In this document: in pieces, positions 9,577 through 17,969 of the stretch | Layout: each line of letters opens with the position of its first letter | Position numbering within the stretch: the first letter of the stretch is position 1 | Source of the DNA: Candidatus Nitrosopumilus sp. | Lineage (GTDB): Archaea > Thermoproteota > Nitrososphaeria > Nitrososphaerales > Nitrosopumilaceae | NCBI GenBank assembly: GCA_029864805.1 | Contig: JAOTSS010000016.1 | Location: forward strand, 1 to 34,748 | Length of the DNA: 34,748 nt | Reading direction: 5' to 3' | Notes under the pieces: model-generated | Seen by the model: only the letters and a program-made list of their open reading frames with translations | What the model was told of the DNA's origin: nothing | Database searches by the model: none | Translations under genes and position numbers: made by a program

Positions 9577-9825
9577 TTATTTGTCTAGGTCTACGTAAAT
9601 TCCTGAAATTTCATTATTAATTCTATCCCAATATTTTTCACAACCATCTGTTTTGAAATCATTTAATTTACATTCATTGAAATGATGTGTGTTTTCTCTT
9701 TGCATGTTATCTGCAAAAAGTACATCTGAACCAATTGCTAATGCTAAAAGACCTACTGCAGCAAGACTAGCTGAAACTAAAATCATTGCATATCCAACTT
9801 TAGCATAATTATGAGGCTCTTTCAT
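9577..9825 (-). CDS. small single-span membrane protein
   Basis: This 82-residue protein has one membrane segment (residues about 10-32, VGYAMILVSASLAAVGLLAL) and then a polar, probably extracytoplasmic tail with two cysteines (ECKLNDFKTDGCEKYW) that could form a disulfide. It converges on the preceding gene with a 1-base gap. Not recognised. Confidence 0.7.
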   Translation of the reverse strand: MKEPHNYAKVGYAMILVSASLAAVGLLALAIGSDVLFADNMQRENTHHFNECKLNDFKTDGCEKYWDRINNEISGIYVDLDK

Positions 9826-9886
9826 TCACTGAAAATCAAAAACTCTTGAATTTAATCTTTTCAAGTTTGGATTTTGCGATCAATTT

Positions 9887-9897
9887 AATGTCACTAG
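9887..9897 (+). promoter_or_regulatory. weak CACTAG-box upstream of the gene at 9946
   Basis: AATGTCACTAG keeps the CACTAG core (9892-9897) of the element found repeatedly after 28 kb, and the core ends 48 bases before the TTG start, the same spacing as the other copies. The 5' half deviates from ATTAS and no clear TATA box is visible, so this is the weakest member. Confidence 0.4.
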
Positions 9898-9945
9898 TAT
9901 GTTTTTTGGGAAAAAAAGAAAAGAAAGTACTCTAAATGCTCTATA

Positions 9946-10446
9946 TTGAGTATTCAAATTCTCCAATATGAGTTTCTTGGACCAATTCCTCTTGATGAAT
10001 GGGGCCCTCCTATGGAAAAATTGGTATATCTTATCCTGTCCAAAGACCAAGACAAATTCAATATTCTCTATATTGATGATTGTGAGAAGACTGATGACAA
10101 GTCCTTTTTTATCCAACACCCAGATTTTAAATGCTGGGTTCAGAAATCTGGATCTGAAAAATCACTATATCTTGCAATATTACCAATGTTTGAATCAAGT
10201 AAGGATCAGAGACAAAATGTATCCCATAAGATATTATCACGTTACAAACCCCCGTGCAATTCTGTAAATGCTCCAAAACCAGAACCTGAATATACTGTTC
10301 GAAAATCTGAAGAAGAAATTTTTCTACCACAAAAAATTTCTTGCTTGTGTTGTGGCTCTGAAATGAAGGCGGAACAAATTCTTGAAAAATCTACTGTTTA
10401 TCGTTGTACTAATTGTGGATTAAGCGATACAAAACTTAATTGTTGA
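9946..10446 (+). CDS. unknown protein with a C-terminal zinc ribbon
   Basis: This is a 166-residue protein. The N-terminal 100 residues are an unrecognised alpha/beta domain, followed by a Pro/Glu-rich linker. The C-terminal zinc ribbon is CLCCGSEM...YRCTNCGLSD (about 133-162, two CxxC knuckles). TTG start. A +1-shifted 99-residue reading frame overlaps the first half, but only this frame carries the zinc ribbon and reaches the convergent neighbour. It overlaps the minus-strand gene ending at 10436 by 11 bases. A nucleic-acid or protein-binding role is plausible but not shown. Confidence 0.72.
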   Translation: MSIQILQYEFLGPIPLDEWGPPMEKLVYLILSKDQDKFNILYIDDCEKTDDKSFFIQHPDFKCWVQKSGSEKSLYLAILPMFESSKDQRQNVSHKILSRYKPPCNSVNAPKPEPEYTVRKSEEEIFLPQKISCLCCGSEMKAEQILEKSTVYRCTNCGLSDTKLNC

Positions 10447-10675
10447 CTTTGTTTTGAACATCAAATAATTGTAATGTAAGCAAATCAATTGCTTTTTTCA
10501 AATGTTGAAATTCATTAATTGAATGCATTTGACCCTCGACCAGTGCTCTCAAAATTTTGATTGAATTTTTTTGATAATCATCTGATGCAACAATTTCCAT
10601 TGCATTAATTTTTGATAACAGATTATCTAATTCTTTAATCATTTCATCAGATGGTTTGTGTTTGTCCATGATCAT
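10436..10675 (-). CDS. small helical protein, unknown
   Basis: This 79-residue protein is rich in Lys, Asp, Ile and Leu, with heptad-like spacing (IKELDNLLSKINAMEI and LKKAIDLLTLQLFDVQNK), suggesting a helical hairpin or coiled coil. It starts at ATG (the second Met, codon 3, is also possible). It lies just downstream of the small Cys/His protein gene on the same strand. Not recognised. Confidence 0.65.
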   Translation of the reverse strand: MIMDKHKPSDEMIKELDNLLSKINAMEIVASDDYQKNSIKILRALVEGQMHSINEFQHLKKAIDLLTLQLFDVQNKVNN

Positions 10676-10702
10676 CTTTAATTAATTTTGGTATATGAAT
10701 CG

Positions 10703-10855
10703 TTACAATAAATCCTCATCAATCTTTTGAATTGGATCCAAGTATTGCTGACATGTACAAGTGGGAATTTGACATTTCCCTACCTTGATAATAGAGTTAC
10801 TATTCTCGTTTGGTGAGTGTGCTTCGTCTGTATGGTGGCATCTATTGCAATTCAT
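10703..10855 (-). CDS. tiny Cys/His-rich zinc-binding protein
   Basis: This 50-residue ORF starts at an ATG read from 10855. It has CNRCHH at residues 3-8, a His at 13, then GKCQIPTCTCQQ with Cys at about 34, 39 and 41: a plausible small zinc site. The C-terminus is IQKIDEDLL. I recall such proteins as recurrent in Nitrosopumilus-type genomes, but function is unknown. It lies 27 bases upstream of the gene ending at 10436 and may share its transcript. Confidence 0.72.
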   Translation of the reverse strand: MNCNRCHHTDEAHSPNENSNSIIKVGKCQIPTCTCQQYLDPIQKIDEDLL

Positions 10856-10892
10856 GTTGAAAAATTAACTTCTCCAATATTTCTTATACAAG

Positions 10893-11927
10893 TCAAGGTA
10901 TTAAGACTGCTCTTGCTTCTATTTCTGAATCTTTTAATTTTTTGAGTACTTCATTTGCACTTTCTAATGGGAATGCTTGGGAGATAACTTCGATATTTCT
11001 TTCATCACATATTTTAATTACTTGTTCCATGTCTTTTGTAGAACCTATCAAAGTACCTCTGATTGTTTTTTCCTCGAATGCAATAAATGGAGGATTTTTT
11101 CCAACTGTAGCAATAACAATCAGGCCTCCTTTCTTTACTGATTTTATTGCAGTATCTGTTACTATATCAGCTGGTGCAAAAACTATGGCTCCATCTAACA
11201 TTCCATGTTTTTCTTTTAATTTATTGAGAAATTCTTCTTGATTTTCAGAAAATGTCATTGTATCCATTGCCCCTAGCTCCTTTGCAATATCCAAGTGTTT
11301 TTGCGTTCTAGAACATGCTATGACCTCACAGTTTTCAACTTTAGCAAATTGTACTGCCATATGTCCAACTCCGCCAATTCCAAAAATCCCAATTTTTTTA
11401 TGTAATTTTGGTTCTATTGCTTTTACTGCTTTGTATGCTGTTATGCCTGCACAAAACAACGGTGCAGCATATTCTGGTTTCATATTTTCTGGAACTTTAG
11501 TTGCAAAATCTTCTGTCACTGTAATGTATTCTGTATACCCTCCTTTGAATGACTCACCTGTAATTATTGATGATTCACAAAGATACTCTTTGCCTTCTCT
11601 GCAATATTGGCATTCTTTACATGCCTCTAAAAGTGGGGTGATGCCTGCTCTGTCCCCTACTCTGAATTTTGAAACTGAATCTCCAATTTGAATTATTTTT
11701 CCAACAATCTCATGACCTGGAACTGTCGGAAGAGTTGGTGGAATTCCTATGTCTTTCCAATCTCCCTCAATTCCGTGAAGTTGAGAATGACAAACTCCAC
11801 ATGCCTCGATTTTTATTAAAATCTCATTTGATCTTTGAATTTTATGCTTGTCAATTTCGGTTAGTTTCAATGGTTTTGTTTCAATTTTGGCACATTCAGA
11901 AAGTACCATGGCACGCATTTTTTCCAT
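10893..11927 (-). CDS. zinc-dependent alcohol dehydrogenase (MDR family)
   Basis: This is a 344-residue medium-chain dehydrogenase/reductase. The catalytic zinc ligands are Cys46 (ACGVCHSQL) and the GHE motif with His72; the structural zinc lobe is Cys103, Cys106, Cys109 and Cys117. The NAD(P)-binding Rossmann motif GIFGIGGVGHMA lies near 177-188. All zinc ligands are present, so it should be an active oxidoreductase interconverting an alcohol and an aldehyde or ketone. Substrate and cofactor preference cannot be read. ATG start, divergent from the gene at 11999. Confidence 0.92.
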   Translation of the reverse strand: MEKMRAMVLSECAKIETKPLKLTEIDKHKIQRSNEILIKIEACGVCHSQLHGIEGDWKDIGIPPTLPTVPGHEIVGKIIQIGDSVSKFRVGDRAGITPLLEACKECQYCREGKEYLCESSIITGESFKGGYTEYITVTEDFATKVPENMKPEYAAPLFCAGITAYKAVKAIEPKLHKKIGIFGIGGVGHMAVQFAKVENCEVIACSRTQKHLDIAKELGAMDTMTFSENQEEFLNKLKEKHGMLDGAIVFAPADIVTDTAIKSVKKGGLIVIATVGKNPPFIAFEEKTIRGTLIGSTKDMEQVIKICDERNIEVISQAFPLESANEVLKKLKDSEIEARAVLIP

Positions 11928-11998
11928 AATCTAGACGATAAAGCACGAAATTTTAAGATTCGCTCACTAAAAATAAAGGACCCATATTCAATTTTAGC

Positions 11999-12232
11999 AT
12001 GACTGAAATTACCGATGAGGATCGTGAAAGAGTAGAATTATTACAACAAATCACTTCTTCCAAACATGAATTTAAGAAATTACCATTAGAACAATTACAG
12101 CGACTACAAGAACTAGTTGAAAAGAAAGATTATAGTCATGATAAAAAGGCTCACAAATCAAAAGTAAAATTACTAGGAAAAATCAATGTTAGAATTTACG
12201 AATTAACTGAAGGAAGAGGAATCTGGGAGTAA
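11999..12232 (+). CDS. small charged helical protein
   Basis: This 77-residue, strongly charged protein has a Leu/Gln-rich predicted coiled-coil segment (KKLPLEQLQRLQELVEKK) and a basic second half, with no cysteines or membrane segment. ATG start; the 71-base spacer shared with the divergent dehydrogenase must hold both promoters. Not recognised. Confidence 0.65.
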   Translation: MTEITDEDRERVELLQQITSSKHEFKKLPLEQLQRLQELVEKKDYSHDKKAHKSKVKLLGKINVRIYELTEGRGIWE

Positions 12233-12278
12233 TAATATATCCGATTAACTACTAATATTGAAATAACTTTGATTAAAT

Positions 12279-14306
12279 GTGGTAGAAAATAATCTCATTC
12301 ATGAAACTAGTCCATATTTACTTCAACATGCACATAATCCTGTTGAATGGTATGGTTGGAATGAAACTGCATTAAAAAAAGCAAAAGATGAAAACAAGCC
12401 TATTTTTCTTAGCATTGGTTATAGTTCTTGTCATTGGTGCCATGTAATGGCTCATGAATCATTTGAAAATGAAGAAGTTGCAAAATTCATGAATGAAAAT
12501 TTTGTGAACATTAAGGTTGATCGAGAAGAAAGACCTGACATTGATGATATTTATCAAAAAGTTTGTCAAATAGCAACAGGTCAAGGTGGTTGGCCGTTAA
12601 GTATTTTTCTTACACCTGATCAAAAACCCTTCTATGTTGGTACATACTTTCCTGTTTTGGATTCTTACGGACGGCCAGGCTTTGGAAGTATTTGCAGGCA
12701 GCTATCTCAAGCATGGAATGAAAAACCAAAAGATGTTGAAAAATCAGCTGAAAAATTCCTTGACGCTCTTCAAAAAATAGAAAGCATTACAATTCCAACG
12801 AAACTAGAACGAATAATTCTTGATGAGGCTGCCATGAATTTATTTCAAATAGGTGATCCTACATATGGTGGATTTGGCTCTGCCCCAAAGTTTCCTAATG
12901 CAGCAAATATTTCCTTTCTGTTTCGTTACGCAAAACTTTCAGGCATCTCAAAATTTAACGAATTTGCACTTAAAACACTCAAAAAAATGGCAAAGGGTGG
13001 CATTTTTGATCAAATAGGAGGTGGATTTTCTAGATACTCTACGGATGCAAAGTGGTTAGTTCCTCATTTTGAAAAGATGCTATATGATAATGCATTAATG
13101 CCAATTAATTATGTAGAAGCGTATCAAATTACAAAAGATCCTTTCTATCTTGATGTCATGAAAAAGACCCTTGATTTTGTTTTACGTGAAATGACTTCTC
13201 CTGAAGGTGGCTTTTATTCTGCATATGATGCAGATTCAGAAGGCGTTGAAGGAAAATTCTATGTTTGGAAAAAAAGTGAAATTAAAGAAATTCTTGGCAA
13301 TGATGCTGATTTATTCTGTCTTTACTTTGATGTTACTGATGGAGGAAATTGGGAAGGAAATAATATTCTATGTAATAATCTTAATCTCTCAACTGTCGCA
13401 TTTAATTTTGGAATAACCGAGCAAAAATCTCAAGAAATCATAAATTCATGTTCTGAAAAATTATTAAAAGTTAGATCTCAACGAATTCCACCAGGTTTAG
13501 ATGATAAGATTTTAGTTTCATGGAATTCTTTGATGGTTACAGCATTTGCAAAAGGATATCGTATTACTAATGATGTTAGATATCTTAATGCTGCAAAAAA
13601 CAATATTTCTTTTATTGAAAATAATCTTTTTAAAAATGGTACATTATTACGTACTTACAAAAACGGGAAAGCAAAAATCGATGGATATCTGGAAGATTAT
13701 TCATACTTTGTGAATGCATTGTTAGATGTATTTGAAATTGAACCTGAAAAAAAATATCTTGAATTGGCCTTAAAATTAGGTCATCATTTAGTAGATCACT
13801 TTTGGGATTCAAACACTAATAGCTTCTTTATGACTTCTGATAATCATGAAAAACTAATCATTCGACCAAAGAGTAATTATGATTTGTCATTGCCCTCTGG
13901 AAATTCTGTATCTGCCTTTGTAATGCTGAGATTATATCATCTATCTCAAAACCAAAATTTCCTTGAAATTTCCACAAAAATAATGAAATCTCAGGCACAG
14001 ATGGCTGCAGAAAACCCTTTTGGATTTGGATATTTACTCAATACCATTTTTTACTATGTGGAAAGACCTTTAGAAATTACAATTATCAACACAGAAAATT
14101 CTGAAATATGTAATTCTATTCTGACGAATTACTTACCCAATTCATTTATTGTAACTATTCAAAATTCTTCTCAATTAAAAACTCTTTCTCAATATCCATT
14201 CTTTGCTGGAAAAACTTTTGAAGATAAATCTACAGTTTTTATTTGTAAAGATTTCTCTTGTTCTTTACCATTACGCACACTAGATGAAATAAATTCACAC
14301 CTTTAG
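12279..14306 (+). CDS. DUF255/YyaL-type thioredoxin-fold protein (SPATA20 family)
   Basis: This 675-residue protein has an N-terminal thioredoxin-like domain with the family motif [14 protein letters not shown] (redox pair Cys51/Cys54) preceded by [14 protein letters not shown]. The large remainder is a six-hairpin alpha-barrel like glycan-processing enzymes, with [17 protein letters not shown] near 243-259 and [15 protein letters not shown] near 315-330. The start is GTG because the overlapping ATG at 12277 runs into a stop. It overlaps the convergent gene by 4 bases. The family is widespread and poorly characterised; enzymatic function unknown. Confidence 0.92.
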   Translation: MVENNLIHETSPYLLQHAHNPVEWYGWNETALKKAKDENKPIFLSIGYSSCHWCHVMAHESFENEEVAKFMNENFVNIKVDREERPDIDDIYQKVCQIATGQGGWPLSIFLTPDQKPFYVGTYFPVLDSYGRPGFGSICRQLSQAWNEKPKDVEKSAEKFLDALQKIESITIPTKLERIILDEAAMNLFQIGDPTYGGFGSAPKFPNAANISFLFRYAKLSGISKFNEFALKTLKKMAKGGIFDQIGGGFSRYSTDAKWLVPHFEKMLYDNALMPINYVEAYQITKDPFYLDVMKKTLDFVLREMTSPEGGFYSAYDADSEGVEGKFYVWKKSEIKEILGNDADLFCLYFDVTDGGNWEGNNILCNNLNLSTVAFNFGITEQKSQEIINSCSEKLLKVRSQRIPPGLDDKILVSWNSLMVTAFAKGYRITNDVRYLNAAKNNISFIENNLFKNGTLLRTYKNGKAKIDGYLEDYSYFVNALLDVFEIEPEKKYLELALKLGHHLVDHFWDSNTNSFFMTSDNHEKLIIRPKSNYDLSLPSGNSVSAFVMLRLYHLSQNQNFLEISTKIMKSQAQMAAENPFGFGYLLNTIFYYVERPLEITIINTENSEICNSILTNYLPNSFIVTIQNSSQLKTLSQYPFFAGKTFEDKSTVFICKDFSCSLPLRTLDEINSHL

Positions 14307-14623
14307 ATTTTTTTCAAGTTCACTTCAATCGTGCTTCCAACTTGTGGTCTTCCCATGTTGTCATATCTTGATTTTGGCATTGCTATTGTAATTTGTGTTT
14401 GTTGATATGATTTGATATTAACCGTTGGCTGTGCTTGTAATATAGCTTCAAGTAATGGCATTACCTGCTCTTTTGTTTCAGAATCGAGCTTCTTTGAAAC
14501 ATTTTCTATGATCATCTGTTTTTGTGATATTGGCTCAGTTGAAACATTTTCAATTAATGTTAATTGAATCATTTGTCCATTATCTACTATCTGTGTAATT
14601 TTGAACTCATTTGTTGCTGACAA
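14303..14623 (-). CDS. unknown 106-residue protein
   Basis: This soluble alpha/beta protein begins with strands ([20 protein letters not shown]), has a Lys/Glu-rich central helix and closes with [15 protein letters not shown]. It has no cysteines, membrane segment or recognised motif. Convergent with the DUF255 gene, overlapping by 4 bases. The ORF is uninterrupted with typical local codon use, so it is probably real. Confidence 0.65.
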   Translation of the reverse strand: MSATNEFKITQIVDNGQMIQLTLIENVSTEPISQKQMIIENVSKKLDSETKEQVMPLLEAILQAQPTVNIKSYQQTQITIAMPKSRYDNMGRPQVGSTIEVNLKKI

Positions 14624-14654
14624 TACTTTACTCCTTTTCTATTCTGATTTATCT

Positions 14655-14747
14655 TTAACGAATTGAGAAATATAGTGCCATTACTGCTGTTGCTACAGAT
14701 GCAATAACACCTAATACAAAGATGATTTTACTACCATCAACTTTCAT
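14655..14747 (-). CDS. very small single-span membrane protein
   Basis: This 30-residue ORF starts with MKVDGSK, followed by one hydrophobic helix (IIFVLGVIASVATAVMALYF) and a basic end (SIR). A TATA-like GTTTAATTC lies about 25 bases upstream, fitting a leaderless start at 14747. The frame stays open to another ATG at 14828, which would give 57 residues with a basic N-terminal extension. The remaining spacer to 14981 holds nothing else I can support. Confidence 0.5.
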   Translation of the reverse strand: MKVDGSKIIFVLGVIASVATAVMALYFSIR

Positions 14748-14981
14748 AATTTTATTTTGCCCAATTAGAATTAAACTGTACTGGTTTCTGTTTTTTCTAA
14801 ACCTGTAACTGATATTTTCTATGTTCATGTTTTGATAGAAATTTTATTTTTGTTATTACCTGCCAAAAATCTATGTTCATACTGCCTACACAGAACAATT
14901 CTTCCCATCATAGAAATCAAGATGGAGTATTTGATTGAGGCATTATTTCCAATTAAAATTGTGAATTATTGATATGTGATC

Positions 14982-15299
14982 TTAATTATCGTCTATCTCT
15001 TTTTTATTGGTTTCAAATCTGTGTGGATCTAAAATAGATTTTTTGATTAGTGCTGCTCTTTCTTTTATAATCTGATTAAATTCTTTCACATCTTCCAAAC
15101 TTGGAGTTTGTTGTTGGTTTTGATATGCCTGCAAAAATCCTGAATACACACATCCTGTAATAATTCCAAATGCTGTGTCTGGAACAGATTCTATTTCTGG
15201 TACAAAATTCTCTGCAATTTGTCTGTATGACTCAGATTCACTAATGTAATAATCGATCAAACTACTAACAAAATCTTTGTTCTCTTTAGAAATTACCAT
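14982..15299 (-). CDS. unknown acidic helical protein
   Basis: This 105-residue, largely helical protein has an early acidic stretch (YYISESESYRQIAENFVPEIE), a Gly/Ala-containing helix in the middle (AFGIITGCVYSGFLQAY) and an acidic end. It has no transmembrane segment strong enough to call and no known motif. ATG start. Not recognised. Confidence 0.62.
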   Translation of the reverse strand: MVISKENKDFVSSLIDYYISESESYRQIAENFVPEIESVPDTAFGIITGCVYSGFLQAYQNQQQTPSLEDVKEFNQIIKERAALIKKSILDPHRFETNKKEIDDN

Positions 15300-15374
15300 A
15301 TTTTTTTCTATTTCCTAGTTTATTTAATTGTCTTTGGTTAATCGTTTATTTATTCATGAATTATTTTTTAGATA

Positions 15375-15830
15375 TTGTGGAAATTAGAATCTGATGAAGA
15401 ATTTTTTCGAATATATGATTCAAAAAAAATGCTTGCAGGATACTTTATTCCAGATTATGGAAATATTTTCCCAAAAAAAAATTCAGAAGATATTATCTCA
15501 TCAATGCTAAAAAATCATGACAAAATTTTAAATGGCATAATGATGGTTCCTCTAGTAAAATTTGGTTTATTTGACACTGATTTGAATACTGATATCTCTA
15601 AAGTAGAACAAAATATAACTCGAGTAAATGAACACCTGCAAAAATGGAATGGTTTTCTATCTGAAACTAATCGTCAAAAACATTCTGTTAGAATATCTCA
15701 TACAGATCAAGACATGTTAACAATAACATTTGAAGTCAAATTTTCAAAACCAACCCCTCTTGAGAAAAAATACTTGCTGAACGAACTTTTTCCTACTTTA
15801 GATTTGTTGCAGAAATTAGGTTTGTTATGA
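15375..15830 (+). CDS. unknown 151-residue protein
   Basis: This alpha/beta protein begins LESDEEFFRIYDSKKMLAGYF and ends with a Leu-rich helix. The TTG start is supported by an in-frame TAG immediately upstream (15369-15371) and by a T/A-rich TATA-like stretch (15343-15352) about 27 bases before it. Its 3' end overlaps the convergent secreted-protein gene by 38 bases. Not recognised. Confidence 0.62.
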   Translation: MWKLESDEEFFRIYDSKKMLAGYFIPDYGNIFPKKNSEDIISSMLKNHDKILNGIMMVPLVKFGLFDTDLNTDISKVEQNITRVNEHLQKWNGFLSETNRQKHSVRISHTDQDMLTITFEVKFSKPTPLEKKYLLNELFPTLDLLQKLGLL

Positions 15831-16551
15831 TCCTGCCTGAATATCTCATAATGCCAATATATGCAGATAATGTAACTACTAACAAAACAAATGTTCCTAT
15901 GGGAAATTCTGGAACTACTGCATATTCTTCTGATTCTGCAACTAATGTGTAATCTTTTATCTGATTATTTTGAATTCTGTCTGGTATTGTAACTAAAAAG
16001 AAAGTATTTTCATTTACTCCCAAATAATCTGGTTCCGGGTAAGCTCTGGAGACAGCAGCTACATTACCATCTATATCATAAAGTGTTGCAACAATTGCTA
16101 CGGTGTTTGCTGTAATGTCTCCGTTATTCTTAACAATTCCTGTAATCATTAGGTTGTTATGTTTGTCAGTTGATAATTTTGATTCAGTAATATCGATCAC
16201 TTGACTTTTTGGTTGACTTATCTCATAAACTAATTTTAACGAATATGATTCAATATTTCTTGCTTCATTATTTGTCAATACCAGTTCAAATGGCCCCTTT
16301 ATTCCTGGCATAATTGTATTAACTAGCGAATTCACTTCCTTTACAGCAATGGATTTTTTATTTTCATCCAGCAGTGTTATTAGAACATTGATCTGACTTA
16401 GAGGAATCTTTAGATTATTTGTGATTTCCCCAACTATGTGGAGTGAATTATCGTCTCCAATATACTGTTGATCATTTTCAATAAATGCTTCCCCAAATAC
16501 AGGTGGGATAATTCCTGAAAACAGAAATATAATGATGAAGAATTTTCCCAT
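15793..16551 (-). CDS. secreted surface protein with PEF-type C-terminal anchor
   Basis: This 252-residue exported protein starts with a signal peptide (GKFFIIIFLFSGIIPPVFG). It contains two repeats of an FxLYD/CARDB-like beta-sandwich: NNLKIPLSQINVLITLLDEN and the parallel NNGDITANTVAIVATLYDID. The C-terminus carries VVPEFPIG followed by one hydrophobic helix and a basic tail (residues about 210-252), which resembles the PEF/PEFG-CTERM sorting signals handled by archaeosortases. It is therefore probably processed and anchored at the cell surface. Its binding partner is unknown. The last 38 bases overlap the convergent gene. Confidence 0.75.
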   Translation of the reverse strand: MGKFFIIIFLFSGIIPPVFGEAFIENDQQYIGDDNSLHIVGEITNNLKIPLSQINVLITLLDENKKSIAVKEVNSLVNTIMPGIKGPFELVLTNNEARNIESYSLKLVYEISQPKSQVIDITESKLSTDKHNNLMITGIVKNNGDITANTVAIVATLYDIDGNVAAVSRAYPEPDYLGVNENTFFLVTIPDRIQNNQIKDYTLVAESEEYAVVPEFPIGTFVLLVVTLSAYIGIMRYSGRIITNLISATNLK

Positions 16552-16673
16552 ATCTTACTTTGATTGAATTCTTTAAAGAAGAAGTTTATCTCAAGCACTT
16601 CTTTCTATTTGAAAGTATAATTGAGTCAAAAAACATCTCGAGGATAAGCATTCGAAAAATTATTTTTCTCTAA

Positions 16674-17363
16674 TTATGGTAAATGCTCTATTTTCCATTT
16701 TTTGACCTCATTATGACAATTGAACCATTCAATTTCTGTTTGGTCTGAATCAAATTCTCCTAACTCATTTTTATATTTTTTATCACATTCATTTTTCATA
16801 TTTTCTGAAATCTGAATAACTTTTTGTGTGAGTCCTGTTTGTGGAGGTTCAAATTTTTCTGGCTCATCATAGTTTTTTACACCTGTTTTGGCTGAATAAA
16901 ATTCAACCAAGCCCAACATCTCATATTCCAATGATTCCTGAATTTGTGTATCTGAACGAATTTTTGCTGATTCATCTCCTGTTTTGATCCATTCAATGAA
17001 TTGTGAATCACTTTCCAATTGAGCCTCAGATGATAATTTCAACAAATCTACTGAACTCTTAAAAATCTCTGGAGGTGACAATTCATTGTATCTGGAAATT
17101 ATTTTTTCAAAATCTTTCAAATGTTTTCCATAGAATTCTGACAATTCCTCTTTTGTAATATCTCCTTCTTCCCATCTTGTTTTTTCAGAATAGAATTTTA
17201 TTTGCAATTCTTTAACATCCTCTTGAATTTGCTCTAACTCTATTCCGAATTGAAGGCCTTTCTGTTTAGTCTGTTCTACTGAAAAATTATAAGCTATAAT
17301 TGTTCCTATAATAAGAACTGCTATTGCTACAATTATGATATTTTGAATCTTCTTTTTCTTCAA
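16674..17363 (-). CDS. membrane-anchored helical protein, unknown
   Basis: This 229-residue protein has a basic N-terminus and one transmembrane helix (KIQNIIIVAIAVLIIGTIIAY). A long charged, mostly helical extracytoplasmic domain follows (EQIQEDVKELQIKFYSEKT; coiled-coil-like). Two cysteines near the end (NECDKK and FNCHNE) may form a disulfide. Its start overlaps the preceding gene by 4 bases (ATGA), so the two are probably translationally coupled. Not recognised. Confidence 0.7.
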   Translation of the reverse strand: MKKKKIQNIIIVAIAVLIIGTIIAYNFSVEQTKQKGLQFGIELEQIQEDVKELQIKFYSEKTRWEEGDITKEELSEFYGKHLKDFEKIISRYNELSPPEIFKSSVDLLKLSSEAQLESDSQFIEWIKTGDESAKIRSDTQIQESLEYEMLGLVEFYSAKTGVKNYDEPEKFEPPQTGLTQKVIQISENMKNECDKKYKNELGEFDSDQTEIEWFNCHNEVKKWKIEHLP

Positions 17364-17683
17364 AGATAATCTATATAATTTCCATCTTCGTCTAACTTTA
17401 ATTCTACTGTAAATTCTGTACCGCTGATAAATGAATCATTACGAGTTGTTCTAACTCTTCCTATAACTAACTCATATGGCCAAATTTCAACTACTATTGC
17501 ACCTATCTTCGCAGTTGGAGTTTCTGTAATTATCATGTCTTCTCGTTTAACTCCGTGCCTTTCTAACATGTGGATAGCATGATCTAGTAGTGGTTTTGGA
17601 TTGTTGTAATTTAATACCCAAACTGGTCCTTCATAATCAATTTTTTGCAATTTGAAACGATCCTGATTTAACTCATATAACAA
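17360..17683 (-). CDS. unknown 107-residue protein
   Basis: This soluble alpha/beta protein has a helix DHAIHMLERHGVKRED in the middle and a C-terminal sheet-rich part (IGAIVVEIWPYELVIGRVRT). It directly abuts the Lrp-type gene upstream (no spacer) and overlaps the membrane-anchored gene downstream by 4 bases, so the three form one operon. No known motif. Confidence 0.65.
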   Translation of the reverse strand: MLYELNQDRFKLQKIDYEGPVWVLNYNNPKPLLDHAIHMLERHGVKREDMIITETPTAKIGAIVVEIWPYELVIGRVRTTRNDSFISGTEFTVELKLDEDGNYIDYL

Positions 17684-17917
17684 TTATTCGGGCTGAATTA
17701 TATTTAGTGTCATGGTGCTGACAACTCTTGATAATTTCCTAATTGACGCAATTACTTTTTCAAATTCATCTTGTTTCTGTGTTTGCACTTCTGCTACTAC
17801 ATCGTATGCACCAAAAGTAAGGTATGCATTATTGACATTTTGCATCTGTTTTAATTCGTCTACGATATATTCTTCGGCTCCAAGATCACAATTTAGTAGA
17901 ATGAATCCTTTATGCAT
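17684..17917 (-). CDS. stand-alone Lrp/AsnC ligand-binding (RAM) domain protein
   Basis: This 77-residue protein consists only of the alpha/beta effector domain of Lrp/AsnC regulators: GFILLNCDLGAEEYIVDEL, then VNNAYLTFGAYDVVAEVQ, then the final strand RVVSTMTLNIIQ. There is no helix-turn-helix. Such lone RAM domains form oligomers and may bind amino acids or interact with full-length Lrp proteins. It is first in a three-gene minus-strand operon. Confidence 0.85.
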   Translation of the reverse strand: MHKGFILLNCDLGAEEYIVDELKQMQNVNNAYLTFGAYDVVAEVQTQKQDEFEKVIASIRKLSRVVSTMTLNIIQPE

Positions 17918-17969
17918 TACTATACCTTGTAATAATCAAAGAAGTTCAAGTCTTTAAGTTTTACAATGA

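Noticed and set aside
9968..10267. Plus-strand ORF of 99 codons
   Set aside because: Shadow frame of the 166-residue gene at 9946, which carries the zinc ribbon and ends at the convergent neighbour.
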